A stretch of 64,000 bases of DNA from Adiantum capillus-veneris. Its lineage: Eukaryota > Streptophyta > Polypodiopsida > Polypodiales > Pteridaceae. The stretch is from contig CM043944.1 in the NCBI GenBank assembly GCA_014529385.2, positions 175,607,740 to 175,671,739 on the forward strand, given 5' to 3'. How positions within the stretch are numbered: position 1 is the first letter of the stretch; each line of letters begins with the position of its first letter. A program made the translations under genes and the position numbers. The notes under the pieces were generated by a model. The model saw nothing but the letters and a program-made list of their open reading frames with translations, made no database searches and was not told where the DNA came from. Below are positions 22,391 through 37,156 of the stretch, in pieces.

Positions 22391-22740
22391 TGTATGTTAG
22401 GGTAACCCCAACTTGTGGCACCACCATGGGAAAGACCTCTAGCCACTTGGGTAAGGATAGATGATGACATGGTCCAATAGCAAAAGGAATAAATCTATCT
22501 AGCCAATGATTGTAAAGCACCAAGCTTATATAGAGTCTACTTTCTCATTAACTAGATGCACTTTGACTCTTATCAATTGTGTCTATACTCTCTCTCTCTC
22601 TATGATTTTGGATTTGGCATAACCTAACCCTAATCACCATCTCTCTAACCCTAACCCTAATACCATGGTTAAGCTAAGGCTTCACCCTCCATAGCCTAAC
22701 GCTAATCATCGATGATTAGAGAGTAGGCTTCTGCAACCAC
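22391..22740 (+). other. Possible LTR start after a polypurine-like run
   Basis: TTAAGGGGG then TGTATGTTAGGGTAACC looks like a polypurine tract followed by an LTR start. It is followed by a TATATAGAG at about 22530, a CT tract at 22590-22601 and, in copy 1 only, CCCTAA-type repeats. No partner LTR or terminal CA identified. Confidence 0.3.
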
Positions 22741-22744
22741 TAAC

Positions 22745-25530
22745 CCATCAGCAGGGACTAAACTTGTCGATTCGGTGCCCATGAACAAATTAGGGGACTA
22801 TTGTGAAGGGAACAAGAGAAATGCTACCCTTCTAGTACAGTACAATGATATAACAACCATGGCTATTTTAGACAGTGGAGCTGGCACTGCCATAGAAACC
22901 AAAGATTTATGGGAATCCTGGGGAAAGGCAGCAATCAAGCAAGGATGAAACTACAATTGGCAGATGGATACATAGAGAAAATGAAGGGATTACTAGAGAA
23001 TGTTGTAGTCAAGTCCTTTGGGATTGGCTACCGACACACTTTTTCCATTGTAGATTTTGGAATGAAACTCAACTATGAAATCATATTGGGGATATCGTTC
23101 ATGAGACATATACAATTAATCCAAGATTGGAAACATGATTATCTCTATTTGAAACAAGTAGGAGCAATTACAGGAGTGAACGTAAAAGACCACTCCTACA
23201 AGGATGTCATGAGGACACCTATACATGAATTGGACTCTACAACCTCAATAGAGACTAAACTGCCTTCATGGATACACAAAGACACTCCAACTTGGATGTG
23301 CAAGGCTTCTAAAGCCGTCAATTTATGAAGGGAAGAATGTGTTTTAGACAAAGAAGTGAATGATGTAGATTACATACATGAACCATTCCCTCATTGAAAC
23401 TTTTGAGTGGACCCAAATTTTGGCCACAATGGATGCGTGCATTAACAAATCTACACCTACACACTTTTTTTATGAAGAGGGCTAGATATAGTCCCAATCT
23501 AGATGAAATTTATCAAAATGATCCAAGAGCAACAAGTCTTCTCTGATCACTGCTATGATGCCACGGACGAGTTGGAAGAAGAAACAACCACAGAGGAATC
23601 AAACTAAAAAAAAGAGCTTGTAAGAGCCAAACTTCTACTCAAGGGAGGAGAAGAAAAGTTTTTCAAGTTTCCAAACCAACACCGAAGAGGCCAACAAATA
23701 TATTGCAAGAAATAGGACAATAACTAAAGAAAGAAAACTACAAAACTTGCACTGGAAAACAAAACTCAATTCTTGTTGAAAGTAGATGCAGCGGAGTGCT
23801 TAAAACACAAGAAAACTGAAAGATATCTAGACACAAAACATTCAAATCAACAAAATTGAAAAAAACCAAAGTCACACAAGCCTGACAAGACCAAAGTAAA
23901 AGAACCTATGATGAAAAACGCGGAACACAAAAGAAAATACGAAGAGCTAAAACGGACTTCAAAGAAGTGTGAACCACGGAGATGGAATCAAACAGTGACA
24001 AACTAAGGGAAATCAATGTTCCATTTCATTATAAAAAAACACACTTTGCAAGATTGTAGGATCATTGTGACAACCAAAAGAACTGAGGAAGTCCTATGAG
24101 AGACCCAAGAATGCCAAACAAATTGACCTTGTAGAGCATGGGGAAGAGTAGAGAGCCGCATACATAGCTATACAGATCCGTCACAAGAAGAAGAAGCGAT
24201 TCTCATAAGAACATTAAAGGAATATAAGGATGTCTTTACATGGTCTTAAAAAACAAAGATCTCAAGGGGATGAATCCCACCATCTGCCAGCACACTATCC
24301 CTATGAGAGATGATGCTAAGCCAAGTAGACAAAGACCATATACCTATAATGAGACATTCACCAAAAACATCAAGGAAAAAATTGAGAAACTCAAAGAGGA
24401 CGCGGTCATCTATGAAATAGAATACACTGATTGGGTATCACCAATTTTTGTGGTGCCTAAAAAGAATGGCAAACTGAAAGTGTGTGCTCTCAAGAAGTTG
24501 AATGTCACCACTACACAAGATAACGATCCTCTCCCTATCACAGATCATGTGAAAGAATGAGTAGCTGAAAAAGAGGCTTATAGCTTTTTGAATGGCTTCT
24601 CTAGCTAGCACCAATTGACTATAGATCGCAAAGATCAACCTAAAAAGATTTTCACCATGGCATGGTTCTTATTTAGTCATGCCTTTTGGTTTGATCAATG
24701 CACCAACAACATTCCAAAGGCTAATGAGGAATATCTGTGGAATTTTCTAGAAGTATACATGGATGATCTTTGTGTGCACTCCACAAAGCGTGAGAGTCAT
24801 TTTGAACATCTACGATGTATCTTTGAGAAATTCCATTTATATAGGATTTGCTTAAACTTCCTAAAAAATATATTTTTATGGTTAGATAAAGAGAAATTCT
24901 TGGACATCTTGTGTCAGAAAATGGTATAGCCACAGACATGGAAAAGGTGAGAGTAATTGTTGAAATGGTTAGACCAACATAAATCAAATAAGTTCAAGTA
25001 TTTATGGGACATTATGGTTATTATCGTAGATTTATCTACATGTATGCAATAATTGTTAAAGCCATTTATAGCCTTATTATTCATTTTGAATGGACCAACA
25101 AATGTGACAAATCATTCGAAAAGCTTAAGCAAGCTTAAACCACAACACCAATATTGAAAACTCCCAACTGAAACAAAGTGTCCCATGTGCATATTGATGC
25201 TTCAAGATTTTCTATTGGTTGTATCTTAGCCGAGCGAGGAGAGGGAACCATGGATTTTCCTATTTCCTATGCTAGTCAACAACTAAACATGACATAAAAC
25301 AATTACACAACCATTGAAAGAGGGGATCTTGGTATGTTATATTCAGCCAAGAAATTTTGACCACTACTTGTTAGCTAGTAAGTTTGTCTTTTTTGTTGAC
25401 CATCAAGCCCTACTCTATTTAGTGAAAAAAATTTGCAATACAAGAAGGATTGTGAGATGGTTCATCATCTTACTTGAATTTGACTTCACAATTATAGTAA
25501 AAGTCCAAAGATTGTAATGTGTTGGCTCAT
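22745..25530 (+). pseudogene. Ty3/gypsy pol relic, element D (protease, RT, RNase H)
   Basis: Plus strand, opposite to A and B. Protease: AILDSGAGTAIE (about 22865) and YEIILGISFMRHIQ. RT: PSRQRPYTYNE, DWVSPIFVVPKKNGK (Tyr and Asp of VDY lost), catalytic VYMDDLCVHS (about 24750), YRRFIYMY. RNase H: VHIDASRFSIGCILAERGEG and FVDHQALLYLVK. The order fits a gypsy pol. It is full of stops, frameshifts and missing blocks; integrase is absent. Copy 1 has a TGA near 24558 where copy 2 has CGA, a mutation after the duplication. Confidence 0.87.
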
Positions 25531-25925
25531 TGTTGGTAGATGACAAAACAAGTTGTGACTATGAGCAAATTCAAAAAAAGTTCAAGGTACATGAAATATA
25601 TAGGTCGAATATAGGGGGCAATGTTCACAGAAAACCGGCCTTTAGTATATTTTTAAAGGACTAGTTTGGATATTCTCGACTCGTTTGGATATGCCGCCGT
25701 GCTGCCACTTTGTAATCATGCAAGCCCACTTAGCGCACTAAGCAACAAACTCGTCTCGTCCCCTTGTCTGTAATCAACAAGTTACGCTGGTGACTTGGTT
25801 GGCGTGGATTGGTTGCAACAACAAACCAAGTTGTTAACTTAAATTACTGCGCTTTGTACGGAGAGTAGTTAAGGCTTTAAAAATGCTCCATCTTGAGTTA
25901 CATTGGCTGTCTGGTTTGCTATTGC
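25531..25925. other. Spacer, no gene
   Basis: Between the pol relic and the palindrome-bounded array. Contains AGTTTGGATATTCTCGACTCG-type sequence that is tandemly duplicated in copy 2. Nothing coding seen. Confidence 0.5.
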
Positions 25926-27930
<2,005 letters not shown>

Positions 27931-28205
27931 TCAGGAGGTTTTTGTTTTAATTTTTGGAGGTATTTTGTATTCCGATAACGTGCCCACTGCCTAGGCTATA
28001 AAAGTACATTTTCGTATAAACCTTAAAAATAAGGGTGAAAATTTGAAGCTTTTGTGAATAATTACACTAAAACTTGTGTAATTTTTTTCTTGAAGGCAAC
28101 CAAAAAATCGTTTGGCTATGGTTAAATTTTGGCTAGGTTGTATGCGTGTTGATGGGGATGACTGCCACAGCCGATCAATGCGCGTATTGGGGGGGCACTA
28201 TTTGT

Positions 28206-28400
28206 GCTTAACATAAAGTAAGCGTAGTGGTAAGCGTCGAGGCTTCAACTCAACATTCGCGAGCTCAAACTCAGCACGTGAGCACCTTGTGTAGACCTTT
28301 TGGTCAAAGGCTTCGAATCGGTTTCTATCAACTAGCAACCTGGTAGGGTTGCTTTGCCATGAGGGCAAGCATATCGATATTTAACGAAAACCAAATCATT
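28206..28400 (+). mobile_element. Probable tRNA-derived SINE
   Basis: Has a pol III promoter pair: A box TAAGCGTAGTGGTAAGCG (28219-28236) and B box GAGCTCAAACTC (28261-28272), about 42 bp apart, as in tRNA heads of plant SINEs. The body runs on to about 28400. I cannot see a clean poly(A/T) tail or target duplication, so the ends are approximate. Confidence 0.6.
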
Positions 28401-30390
28401 TACATTTTACAATTGAAGCCGGTTTAAATATGTTTTCATCTAACACTGACCATGCCAACTTTGCACTTACATACACTAAGCAAAGTTAGATGTCTTCATA
28501 TATCAAGTAGCCACATCGACGGATTGCTAAGTGCCTTTGCAATGAAGGAACCTGTAGGGAAGTGTGTAAAGTAGTTAAAATACATCTCGAGAAAAGAGCT
28601 CAAAGCTTCCCTCACTAATAACAAAACTCAATGTTTGTGAGAAAATCTCTCGGTTTATTCTTTGCTCGAGAATGTTCGCTCGTCGTTTGGTAAGACTCTT
28701 GTAAAAATAATATGAGATTCCCAAATAACTAGAAGAATGGGGGAATGTAATATCATAACCCCTAGGTGTGTATATATTATACATACTTGTCAAAAAGCCA
28801 AAAATAGTGTAATTTTTACTTGTATGGTGTGTTTTCAGGCCAAATACATGATCAAAATGGAGCAATCCACAAACATATGGCCAAATAATAACATTAAAAG
28901 TGTTTTAAATATTTTTGAGTGTAGAATGGAATTTTTTTGAGTAGTTTAATTAATTTCTTTCAATTTTTGCTAATAAAAAGCTAATAAAAAACAAAATAAA
29001 TAAGCAAGAATGTCAAAATTGGTTTTTTATTCAAATACCAAATCTCAAAGCTCAATGGAAAGGCCAAATTTTTTTTGGGGGCAATTCCGATTAAAAAGGT
29101 TCGACGGCCACTCTGACTCACTAACCATGTGGGACAAATTGAGAGAGAAGCGTCCATGGACGTTGATTTTTAGAAATTTTTGATCCGAGAGTACCTATTG
29201 AACCCTAGTAGGCTCAATGGGTAAGAATAGGATGGGGGGTGTCAAAAAAGTATAGTTATGTATAGTCCGTTAGGACATTTTTCCTCTCATTTCCATTCTA
29301 GTCCTTGGAGAGAGAGCTCTAGCTAGCGGATTTTGGTGACCTTCTACGCACTTCTATGCACTGTTTGTGAGCTCTTACTCACTCCATCCATGAGAGGTGA
29401 GGTCCTAAATATACCAAGAAGAATTTTGATTATCAATTCACCAACCACAAGGGCTGTAGAGGGCACGACAACACAAGGAAATCTGGGCACTTTCGGGAAC
29501 AAAGATGAATACACGGCCACACCAGACACCCAAATTGCACCAAACTTGAACCATATGCTCATCACTAGTGGGGGAACACATTAGTAAGCTCCAAACTCCA
29601 AAAAATGGTAGAAAAGTTTACCTAGTATCTTCGGGGTGTTGAAGATGAAATGCTCAGTTTTATACCAAATTTGACACATGTGTTGATGTCATTATGTTAG
29701 GGAACTGTGGAGAATTGGGGGTGCATTAGAGTCCCAATTATCAAGATAGGAAAACATGACCATATCTTCACCACAAAGAGACATTTTGTACCACATTGCA
29801 AATATTGATCCGTTTGACCTCAAACTCAAGGGGGAGACTCTATACATTTCGCTTGACCTTTAGTAACCTTCAGTGGTGGGCACACAACTATTAGCTAGTG
29901 ACTCCAAGTCAATCTTGGCTCAAAAACAGACCATCAAATTCATCAAGGGCAGTACCAAGTGCAAGAAACACAACCAAGGCCATCGCCCACCATAACTAAC
30001 ATAGTAGAAGCTAGATAGGGCAAGTTAGCAATAAATTGCAATTTTTAAATTCAACACAAAAATGTTAACATGACTCATTGAAAGCACCATGACCATTTTG
30101 ACCAAGTTTGGTAAAGCACAACCTCATCATTCATCACAAGCTCTAAAAGCACAAAAATCAGACACAAAATTGCCCATAACTCTTACCATGGGTATTAGAA
30201 ATCCATCACACTTCATACATGTCATCTAAACATAGATACACCAATTGCATTCATTCTAGTGCCAATTGTTTTGCATACACACACCTACATCTTAGGTGCA
30301 CCTAAGATAAATTTTGCCATGAATTGTGATTTTCTACTTGTTGGGAATTGTTGGAACTGATTTGACAACCAAGTTGATGAATTTGTGTCA
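28401..30390. other. Unassigned AT-rich DNA, probably LTR/leader of a retroelement
   Basis: Contains a 120-bp segment inverted between copies (28498-28617), a GGATGGGGGG-TGTCAAAAAAG boundary at 29239 like a polypurine tract plus LTR start, an open frame at 29333-29584 without known motifs, and a perfect 20-bp palindrome at 30289-30308. No gene is supported. Confidence 0.45.
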
Positions 30391-30565
30391 GGTTCTCTCT
30401 CATCCACTTTGGGAGATCCAAAGAAGAATACCATGAAGGAAAAATTGGCAGAACTTCCTTCATATCATCTTGAGGAAGATTCTCTGAAAGAAACGAATGT
30501 TACTGGCTGGCCAAAGAGCAGTTAGAAAGCCAACATGTCACAGTGTATTATCGCACCTTCAAGAG
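30391..30565 (+). pseudogene. Start of degraded plus-strand ORF, cut at the duplication join
   Basis: GSLSSTLGDPKKNTMKEKLAE, then a frame change and NECYWLAKEQLESQ...YYRTFK. It is truncated at the join with copy 2; the fuller version is at 53800-54640. Gag-like in composition, family not recognised. Confidence 0.55.
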
Positions 30566-31562
30566 ATAATTACTTTTCCCATTGTGAGCATTGATCTACT
30601 TCGGTAACATAAGTCTTGAGTAGATCGAGTATCCTAAGATTGGCTATCTCACTTTGGCCATCCGTTTGTGGGTGATAGGCCGAAGAGAAATTCAATCTTG
30701 TTCCTAGATTTTCAAAGAGACCTTCCCAGAAATTACTAGTCATTCTAGGATCTCTATCTGAAACGATGGATGTGGGTAATCCATGGTGCTTGAAGATCTG
30801 AGATATGAAGAGAGTTGCCATTTGATGTGCCTTAATAGTCTTTTTGACAAGAATAAAATGTGCTTGCTTGCTAAACCTGTCAACTATTGTCCATATTTTT
30901 ATATTCCCATGGGTAGACTTTGGTAATCCAAAGATGAAATCCATGGATATACTCTCCCATGGTGAATTTGGGATAGGCAATGGCTGGATTAATCCAGGTT
31001 GCTTCCCTCTATCATACTTGGTCTTTTGGCATACTACACATTTTGAAACATACTCTTGTTTTCCTCGGAGAGTAGGTTGAATACCTCTATGCCCCGCATA
31101 TGGAGGAGCATGGGATTCATACATAAATTTCTCACAAAGGGAATGGGTAACACATAGCCTATTGCCATGGATAAGATAACCATCCTGCAAGGTGAATGGT
31201 TCCTCTTTCTTTCCCCAAGCAAGGGCTGAAATTATGTCTCTAAAGTCAGGGTCAGTAGCATACTCATCTATCATAGAGGATAGATCATTGTGAGTAGCTA
31301 TAGACACTGCATTAACTTTGGGTCGTCGTGAAAGTGCATCGGCCACTTGATTGTGCTTACCAGCTATGTGAGCAATATGGAAATTAAATTGCGAAATAAA
31401 ATTTTCCCACCTCATTTGTTTGTCGGAAAGCTTGGTTTGCGTCATGAAATACTTGCGATTTTGGTGGTTGGTTCGTAGGATAAATGGAGTCCCAAATAGG
31501 TAGTGCTTCCATGTGTCTAAGGCATGTAGAACAGCTAAAAGCTCTTTCTCATAAATTCCCAA
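30566..31562 (-). pseudogene. Copy 2 of element A: RNase H end and integrase, truncated
   Basis: Matches 5776-6768 nearly throughout, including zinc-domain remnants and D,D,E catalytic core (SMDF, SDRDPRM, DGQSE). The RNase H RTDHQS is RTNHQN here, losing a conserved Asp by a C-to-T change. The integrase C-terminus and chromodomain are missing because the duplication starts here. Confidence 0.9.
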
Positions 31563-31586
31563 GACTCGTTCATCAATATTGAGCCT

Positions 31587-32838
31587 TCAGCTCTCATATG
31601 CTATGGCATGCACTTCTTGAAGCAAAACTGCTCCAAGGCAATCACCACAAGCATCACGTTGAACCTCAAATGGCTTTGAGAGATCCGGAAGCACGAGGAC
31701 TGGTTGGGAAGTAAGCTTCTCTTTGAGCTTTTCAAAAGCATTTTGCTCCTTAATAGTCCATACAAACTTAACGTTCTTCTTAGTTAAGTCGTGTAGTGGT
31801 CCTGCTACTTGAGAGAATTTTGCTATGAAGCGTCTGTAGTATGCGCACATACCAACAAAGCTTCTTAGCTCATGTAGATTTCTTGGGTTAGGCCATGCTT
31901 TTATTACCTCTAACTTTGATGGATCCATTTGGATACCATCTTTAGAGATAATATGACCTAGGTATTGAATCTCTTGAAGGAAGAATTCGCTTTTCTTTTG
32001 GTTGAGAAAAAGCTTGTTCTCCCTCAATGCTTGAAAAATCACTTGGAGATGTTGCTTATGTTCCTCCCAAGACTTGGAGTAGATGATGATATCATCAAAG
32101 AACACTCCAGTGAATTTGCGGTATGGTCTAAAAATTTTCTCCAAACGATTGAACATAGCTGGTGCATTAGTCAAGCCAAAAGGCATGACTAGATAGTCAT
32201 AAAGACCAAACGTTGTGCGAAACGCGGTCTTTAATGATAACTTCATCCACTATCCTTATTTGATGATAGCCACTCTTAAGGTCAATCCTACTGAAGTAGG
32301 TCGAGCCGTGTAGCTTATCAAACAGATCTTCTACCCGAGGTACGGGAAACCTGTTTTTGATAGTGATATGGTTTAGTGCTCGATAGTCCACACACATACG
32401 GTATGTACCATCTTTCTTTTGCACTAAAAGGACTGGAGAACAAAAGGGAGAGGAACTAGGCCTCACCATCCCTTTGTCTACTAGCTCTTGTACTTGCCTC
32501 ATGATCTCCTCTTGTTGAGCTTGTGAGACTCGATAAGGAGGCTTGTTAGGTGGTGAGCTTCCAAGAAGGATCTCAATACCATGGTCATCATCCCCTCGTT
32601 TTGGAGGTAAGTTCATAGGGATATCATCGATGAACACATCTTGGAATCCTTTTAGAAAATTAGACAAGTCTAACTCTTCTTGATTCCTACCATTTACATT
32701 TGATGAAACATTAGTATCTTTTAGAGACTCCTTGACAAAAATCATGTACGCAAAAACTGAGTTCTTCATTGAATTATCAAAAGCAAGAGGATTTACAAGT
32801 GGAATAGTGCAACCACGCTCACTAGCATCTATATACAT
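31587..32838 (-). pseudogene. Copy 2 of element A: reverse transcriptase
   Basis: As 6793-8044, with FFDDIIIYS catalytic block, [12 protein letters not shown] and the same one-base shift near 32197-32246. Few substitutions (for example FNHLEK to FNRLEK). Confidence 0.92.
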
Positions 32839-33485
32839 GTCTTTCCCCTGTAGGTGAAGTAGATTCTCCTTTCAGGGAACTTCATGTTGGTAGCCATGCG
32901 ATCAAACCATGGTGCCCCTAGGATAACATCCTCATGTTGGAGAGGAGAGATGAAGAAGTCTTCCTTGTCGACATAGCTTTGGACATGAAGCCTCAACTTC
33001 CCAATCAAGGGAGTAACGAAGGCTTGTTGTCCCTTGAAAGCTGCATCATCCACTACTATATCTCCCATCTCAAAAGCTTGAATGCCCAACTTGGTGGCCA
33101 ACTCCATTGATATGAAGTTAAGAGTAGAGCCAGGGTCAAACAAGATGAAGGCATCATGCTCTCTTACCTTTCCCCAAGCATAGGAAAGTTATGATCCTTT
33201 GCAATGAGCATCCTCTTTTGGAGCTTGGATGGTGGAAGCCCTAGGAGTCTCATTGCGAGTATTCTTCTTGGGGCAAGAACGATAGCCATGTCCTTGCTCC
33301 CCACACTTGAAACACTTACGGTCCTTGCAAAAAGCTTCAAGCTCTTGAGAGTTTGTTTTTACCTTTGTAAACTCCCTTCTCCTTGGACCGATTGTTGTTG
33401 TTGTTGGAATTGACTTGGGAAGTATTTTGAACATTGGTTTTCCCCTTTGCATCATTTTTGTCTTTGTTTTCCATGGGCTTGACAT
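32829..33485 (-). pseudogene. Copy 2 of element A: zinc knuckle and protease, split
   Basis: Zinc knuckle CFKCGEQGHGYRSC and protease DPGSTLNFIS are kept. Copy 2 gained a stop: a TCA Ser codon near 33190 became TAA, splitting knuckle from protease. So the protease was lost here after the duplication. Confidence 0.87.
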
Positions 33486-34593
33486 TACCTATAGCCCCTT
33501 GATAAAAATTGATGCGTGAAGCAACCATGGTGTGATGGATTACTTCTCTAATAGTACCAGGCCGTTGAGAGTTGATGTATTCGGCCATCTCTTCAAGTAA
33601 TCCTGCATAGTATTGCTGCCTTTGCTCGGCAAAGTCTATCTTTTGAAAGAAAGTAGCCTTGGGATGTAAATCCAAAAACTTGTCTACATATTTGTGGATA
33701 GACTCATGGGAGAGGAGCTTCAAGCTATGCCATTCGGTAAGCACTTTGTCCTTTGCATCGCTTGCAAGGAATTGCTTCATGATGGAAACTCGTAGAGTTT
33801 TCCATGTCTTTGGGGCTTTACCATTTCCACGAAGGCTAGCCCACCATTGACGAGCTGATTTTTGGAAGTGCATAGCTACATGGCGTAGCTTAGAGGATTC
33901 TGTGAAGCCCTCATCTCCAAAGGCCGCATCAAATTGCTGGATGAAGGCCAACACTTTGTCGGTAGCACCAAAGGTGCCATCATAGGTAAGAAAAGAAATA
34001 CTCTTTCCTCCCTCCTTGAACTTATTTAGCTTTTGTGACCTTCGCCATGCAGGAAATGATTTGCGATGTCCTCCCCTCTTGTATTCTCTAGGAGAATAAC
34101 CATAACTTTCGTCAGAAGAGGAGGAAGGTGAAGAAGAAGGAGAAGAGGGTGACCTCTTCCTAGCCCTTTTCTTCCTTTGTTTCCTCTCTTGCCTTTCAGA
34201 GTGATGAGGAGAAGGACTATGTGTTGATCTTTTCTTCTTGGGAGGAGTGGGCAATCGTCTAGATCGCCGTCTTCTTGGAGCCACATCTTCAGAGGAACTT
34301 AAACCTTCATTGCTTTCTTGCTCTTTGGATTCCTCCTCTCGAGTGGGAGAGAGTCTTCTTTTGGGGGTCTCTTCAAGAGGCCTCCGCAGCTCTCTCTCCT
34401 CTTGGAGAGGAAGGGAAATTCCATAAGCACGAAGTTGTTGAGTAACTTCGGCTTGCAAAGCAGGGTTGCCCATAGCTTGCTGCAACCTAGTGATGAGATA
34501 ATTCACAAACATGGGAGCATCATCATTAGCACCTTCATGTGCAAAATCAAAGCTATCAATGTTCATTCTACTCTCTTGATTATTGGCAGCCAT
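33337..34593 (-). CDS. Copy 2 of element A: Gag
   Basis: 418 residues from the ATG at 34593, one more than copy 1 (GANDDAPM against GANDAPM, a 3-bp difference). Differs at a handful of residues, such as WWASL for WWPSL and KFLDL for KFWDL. It keeps the RS-like segment and the capsid helices. Confidence 0.88.
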   Translation of the reverse strand: MAANNQESRMNIDSFDFAHEGANDDAPMFVNYLITRLQQAMGNPALQAEVTQQLRAYGISLPLQEERELRRPLEETPKRRLSPTREEESKEQESNEGLSSSEDVAPRRRRSRRLPTPPKKKRSTHSPSPHHSERQERKQRKKRARKRSPSSPSSSPSSSSDESYGYSPREYKRGGHRKSFPAWRRSQKLNKFKEGGKSISFLTYDGTFGATDKVLAFIQQFDAAFGDEGFTESSKLRHVAMHFQKSARQWWASLRGNGKAPKTWKTLRVSIMKQFLASDAKDKVLTEWHSLKLLSHESIHKYVDKFLDLHPKATFFQKIDFAEQRQQYYAGLLEEMAEYINSQRPGTIREVIHHTMVASRINFYQGAIGNVKPMENKDKNDAKGKTNVQNTSQVNSNNNNNRSKEKGVYKGKNKLSRA

Positions 34594-34994
34594 GTTAACA
34601 AAATTTATGTATGTACTTAGTGTATGCTTTGGCAATTCAAAACCTTAGTTGCCACTCCTCTTAGCCTTTCAAAATCGGCTCTTAAGTATCTACACCCACG
34701 GCTCGAAGTGGTTAATTATAGAGAGTAGAGGATTAGGTCTAACATAGCAGAGTTGCCAAGGGCTAACTCCTTTCGGAACTCTTATGTCTCAATAATCGTA
34801 AAGCCGTAGGCAAGTCTAAAAAGACTCCATTATTAAGTCCAAATCTCCTAAGGTGTGCACCATCCCCCACATAGTGGGCTCAACAAAACTGATAATAGAT
34901 CCCAGTTCCACTTACCCTAATATAATTAACAACATCAACCATTTATACGCTACTTAAGGACCTCTCTTCTTAAGCAAGAAAAGAGAAACCAAAT

Positions 34995-35006
34995 GCTCTG
35001 ATACCA
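34995..35006 (-). other. Primer binding site, copy 2 of A
   Basis: TGGTATCAGAGC on the minus strand, unchanged from copy 1. Confidence 0.92.
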
Positions 35007-35007
35007 A

Positions 35008-36637
35008 TGTAAAGAAATTAGCCTATTTAATTTGAGAGTACCGGAAATTAATGAGAGTACTTTTGAGAAATGACTTTGTGAGCATAGCGGGTGAACATAA
35101 TTGAAGATAGCAACATAATCAGAGCAATTACTTAACTTGGCATGAACAATACTTTTCCAAGAGAGAGAATTTAGAGAACATGACAACAGTTGAGGACCGG
35201 ATTTATGTGGAGCCGGTCCCCCCTCCAATAGGCATTTGTATTATGATTTCTCCCATTAAGAGAGACTTGTTACAATACAATCTTTGTGTTCCTTGTGACC
35301 TAGGTGATGCAATGAAGATAGAAAGCTTCATGCATCACAAACATAACATAAACTAGAAGAAAGCTTTAACTATCCCAAGCCTCAGTCCCAAGACCTCAAA
35401 CACCTTCGAAGGTGGAGAGAACTAGCAAGGAATGAGGATATGGAAGAGGAAGAAGAAACATTTCGTAGGAGAAATAAATAGTTCCTCACTTATCATAACT
35501 CTTGTTGCTAGCATACATAATAGCATAGTAATGAAGAAGAAGGATATGGCAAGCTTAAGCATTAAAGCATGGATTTTGGTTGGATTTGCACTCCATATCC
35601 AAGAGTGTTGGTGTAGGCTCTCAACCTCTACTTGCTTGGAGAAGGAGAGGGAGCTCTTGCACTTTGCATAGCACACAATGAGAGTGTTTGTGAGTCTGTG
35701 TGGGTGAGTATACCCCCTAAGCAACCCCCTAGCTTGCTGGGGTCGACCCCCCCTTGTAGCTCATGCTTAAAGCTCATTGGACCCCTCCAGGCCAAGCCAA
35801 TCACAAGCACGAGGCATTACAAGCAGCAAGGGTAGCCTTGAGACAAGTGTCCCCCTTTCCCCTTTGAGAGAGAGGGATAGATAAATGCTAAATCAATTAA
35901 TTAAATCTCCTTAATTATTATTGGACCCCTTGGGTGGCCAACCAATAGGCTTCAGGCACACCATGAGGAGGAACTTGACAAGTGTCCCTTTTGCTTTCTT
36001 TGTACCATGCATGCCTTGTGTGAGTGTGTGGGTGTTCTCTCTCATCCCTCCTCATGTAGGGCTTGCCCCCTCCTTGTAGGGATTGAATCTTTGACTTTTT
36101 GACACCTCAAGCCCGTCATGCATAGGCCCAGTTCCCACCACAAGCTTGTCTCATAAGCACTTTAAGCTTGGGCTAGGTTCTCACCTCAAGTGCAACCCTA
36201 GCATCTCAAGCATGTCAAGAACCTCAAGCATCTCAATAATTAAGCACCTCAAGCATCTCAAGCACCTCGATCATTGAGAACCTCAAGCACCTTAGTCATC
36301 AAGCATGACAAGCAGGACAAGCACCTCGAGCTGGGTCGGGTTTCCGCGCCTCAAGCTCAGCCCTAGCTTACCTACGGTCAAAGTCCTTTTACACACATTA
36401 TTGGAGGTCTTCAATGAAGCTAACCCTAAGGTTTTATGCTCCATTTTTTAGCCTTGCTCTTGGATAGACCATCTCTCATTTGGGCCCCTTTATCATTGGC
36501 CCCATGTTGAGATAGATCTATAAGCACATGTCTATATCTTAACACTTATTCCCGTTTATTCTCCCACATTAACTGAACAATTTAATATGAGAAAATCATT
36601 TGGGTTGGTTAGATATTAGATATTAGATTTTATGACA
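35008..36637 (-). repeat. 5' LTR of element A, copy 2
   Basis: 1630 bp, same ends as 10211-11840. At some sites (for example TTTCTCCCATT near 35240) it agrees with the 3' LTR at 3082-4712 against copy 1, so copy 1 holds its own later changes. There is no matching 3' LTR. Confidence 0.93.
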
Positions 36638-37156
36638 CCTATTGTATTCTCTAGGAGAATAGCCATAGCTTTTATCGGAAGAGGAGGAAGGTGAAGAAGA
36701 AGGAGGAGAGGGTGACCTCTTTCTTGCCCTTGTCTTCTTTTGCTTCCTCTCTTCCCTTTTGGAGTGACAAGGAGAAGGATTGTGGGTTGACCGTTTCCTT
36801 TTGGGAGGAGTTGGCGCCCATCTAGACCATCGTCTTTGTGGAGCCACATCTTCAAAGAAACTTAGGGATTCATTACTTTCTCATTCTTTGGATTCCTCCT
36901 CTTGTGTGGGAGAGAGTCTTATTTTGGGGGTCTCATCAAGAGGTCTGCTAAGTTCTCTCTCCTCTTGGAGAGGAAGGAAAATCCCATAAGTGCAAAGTTG
37001 TTGAGTAACTTTGGCTTGCAAAGTAGGGTTGCTCATAGCTTGCTGAAAGCTAGTAACAAGATAATTGACAAACATGGGGGCATCATCATTAGCACCTTCA
37101 TGTGCAAAATCAAATTTATCAATGTTCATTCTACTCTCTTGGTTATTGTGAGCCAT
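36638..37156 (-). pseudogene. Copy 2 of element B gag N-terminus
   Basis: Same as 11841-12359, with ATG at 37156 (MAHNNQES), the same TGA after EEESKE and a few substitutions (EGANDDAPM here against EGDNDDAPM). Confidence 0.85.

Noticed and set aside
22630-22665. Interstitial telomere
   Set aside because: Only two or three CCCTAA words; too short to be a telomeric repeat tract.
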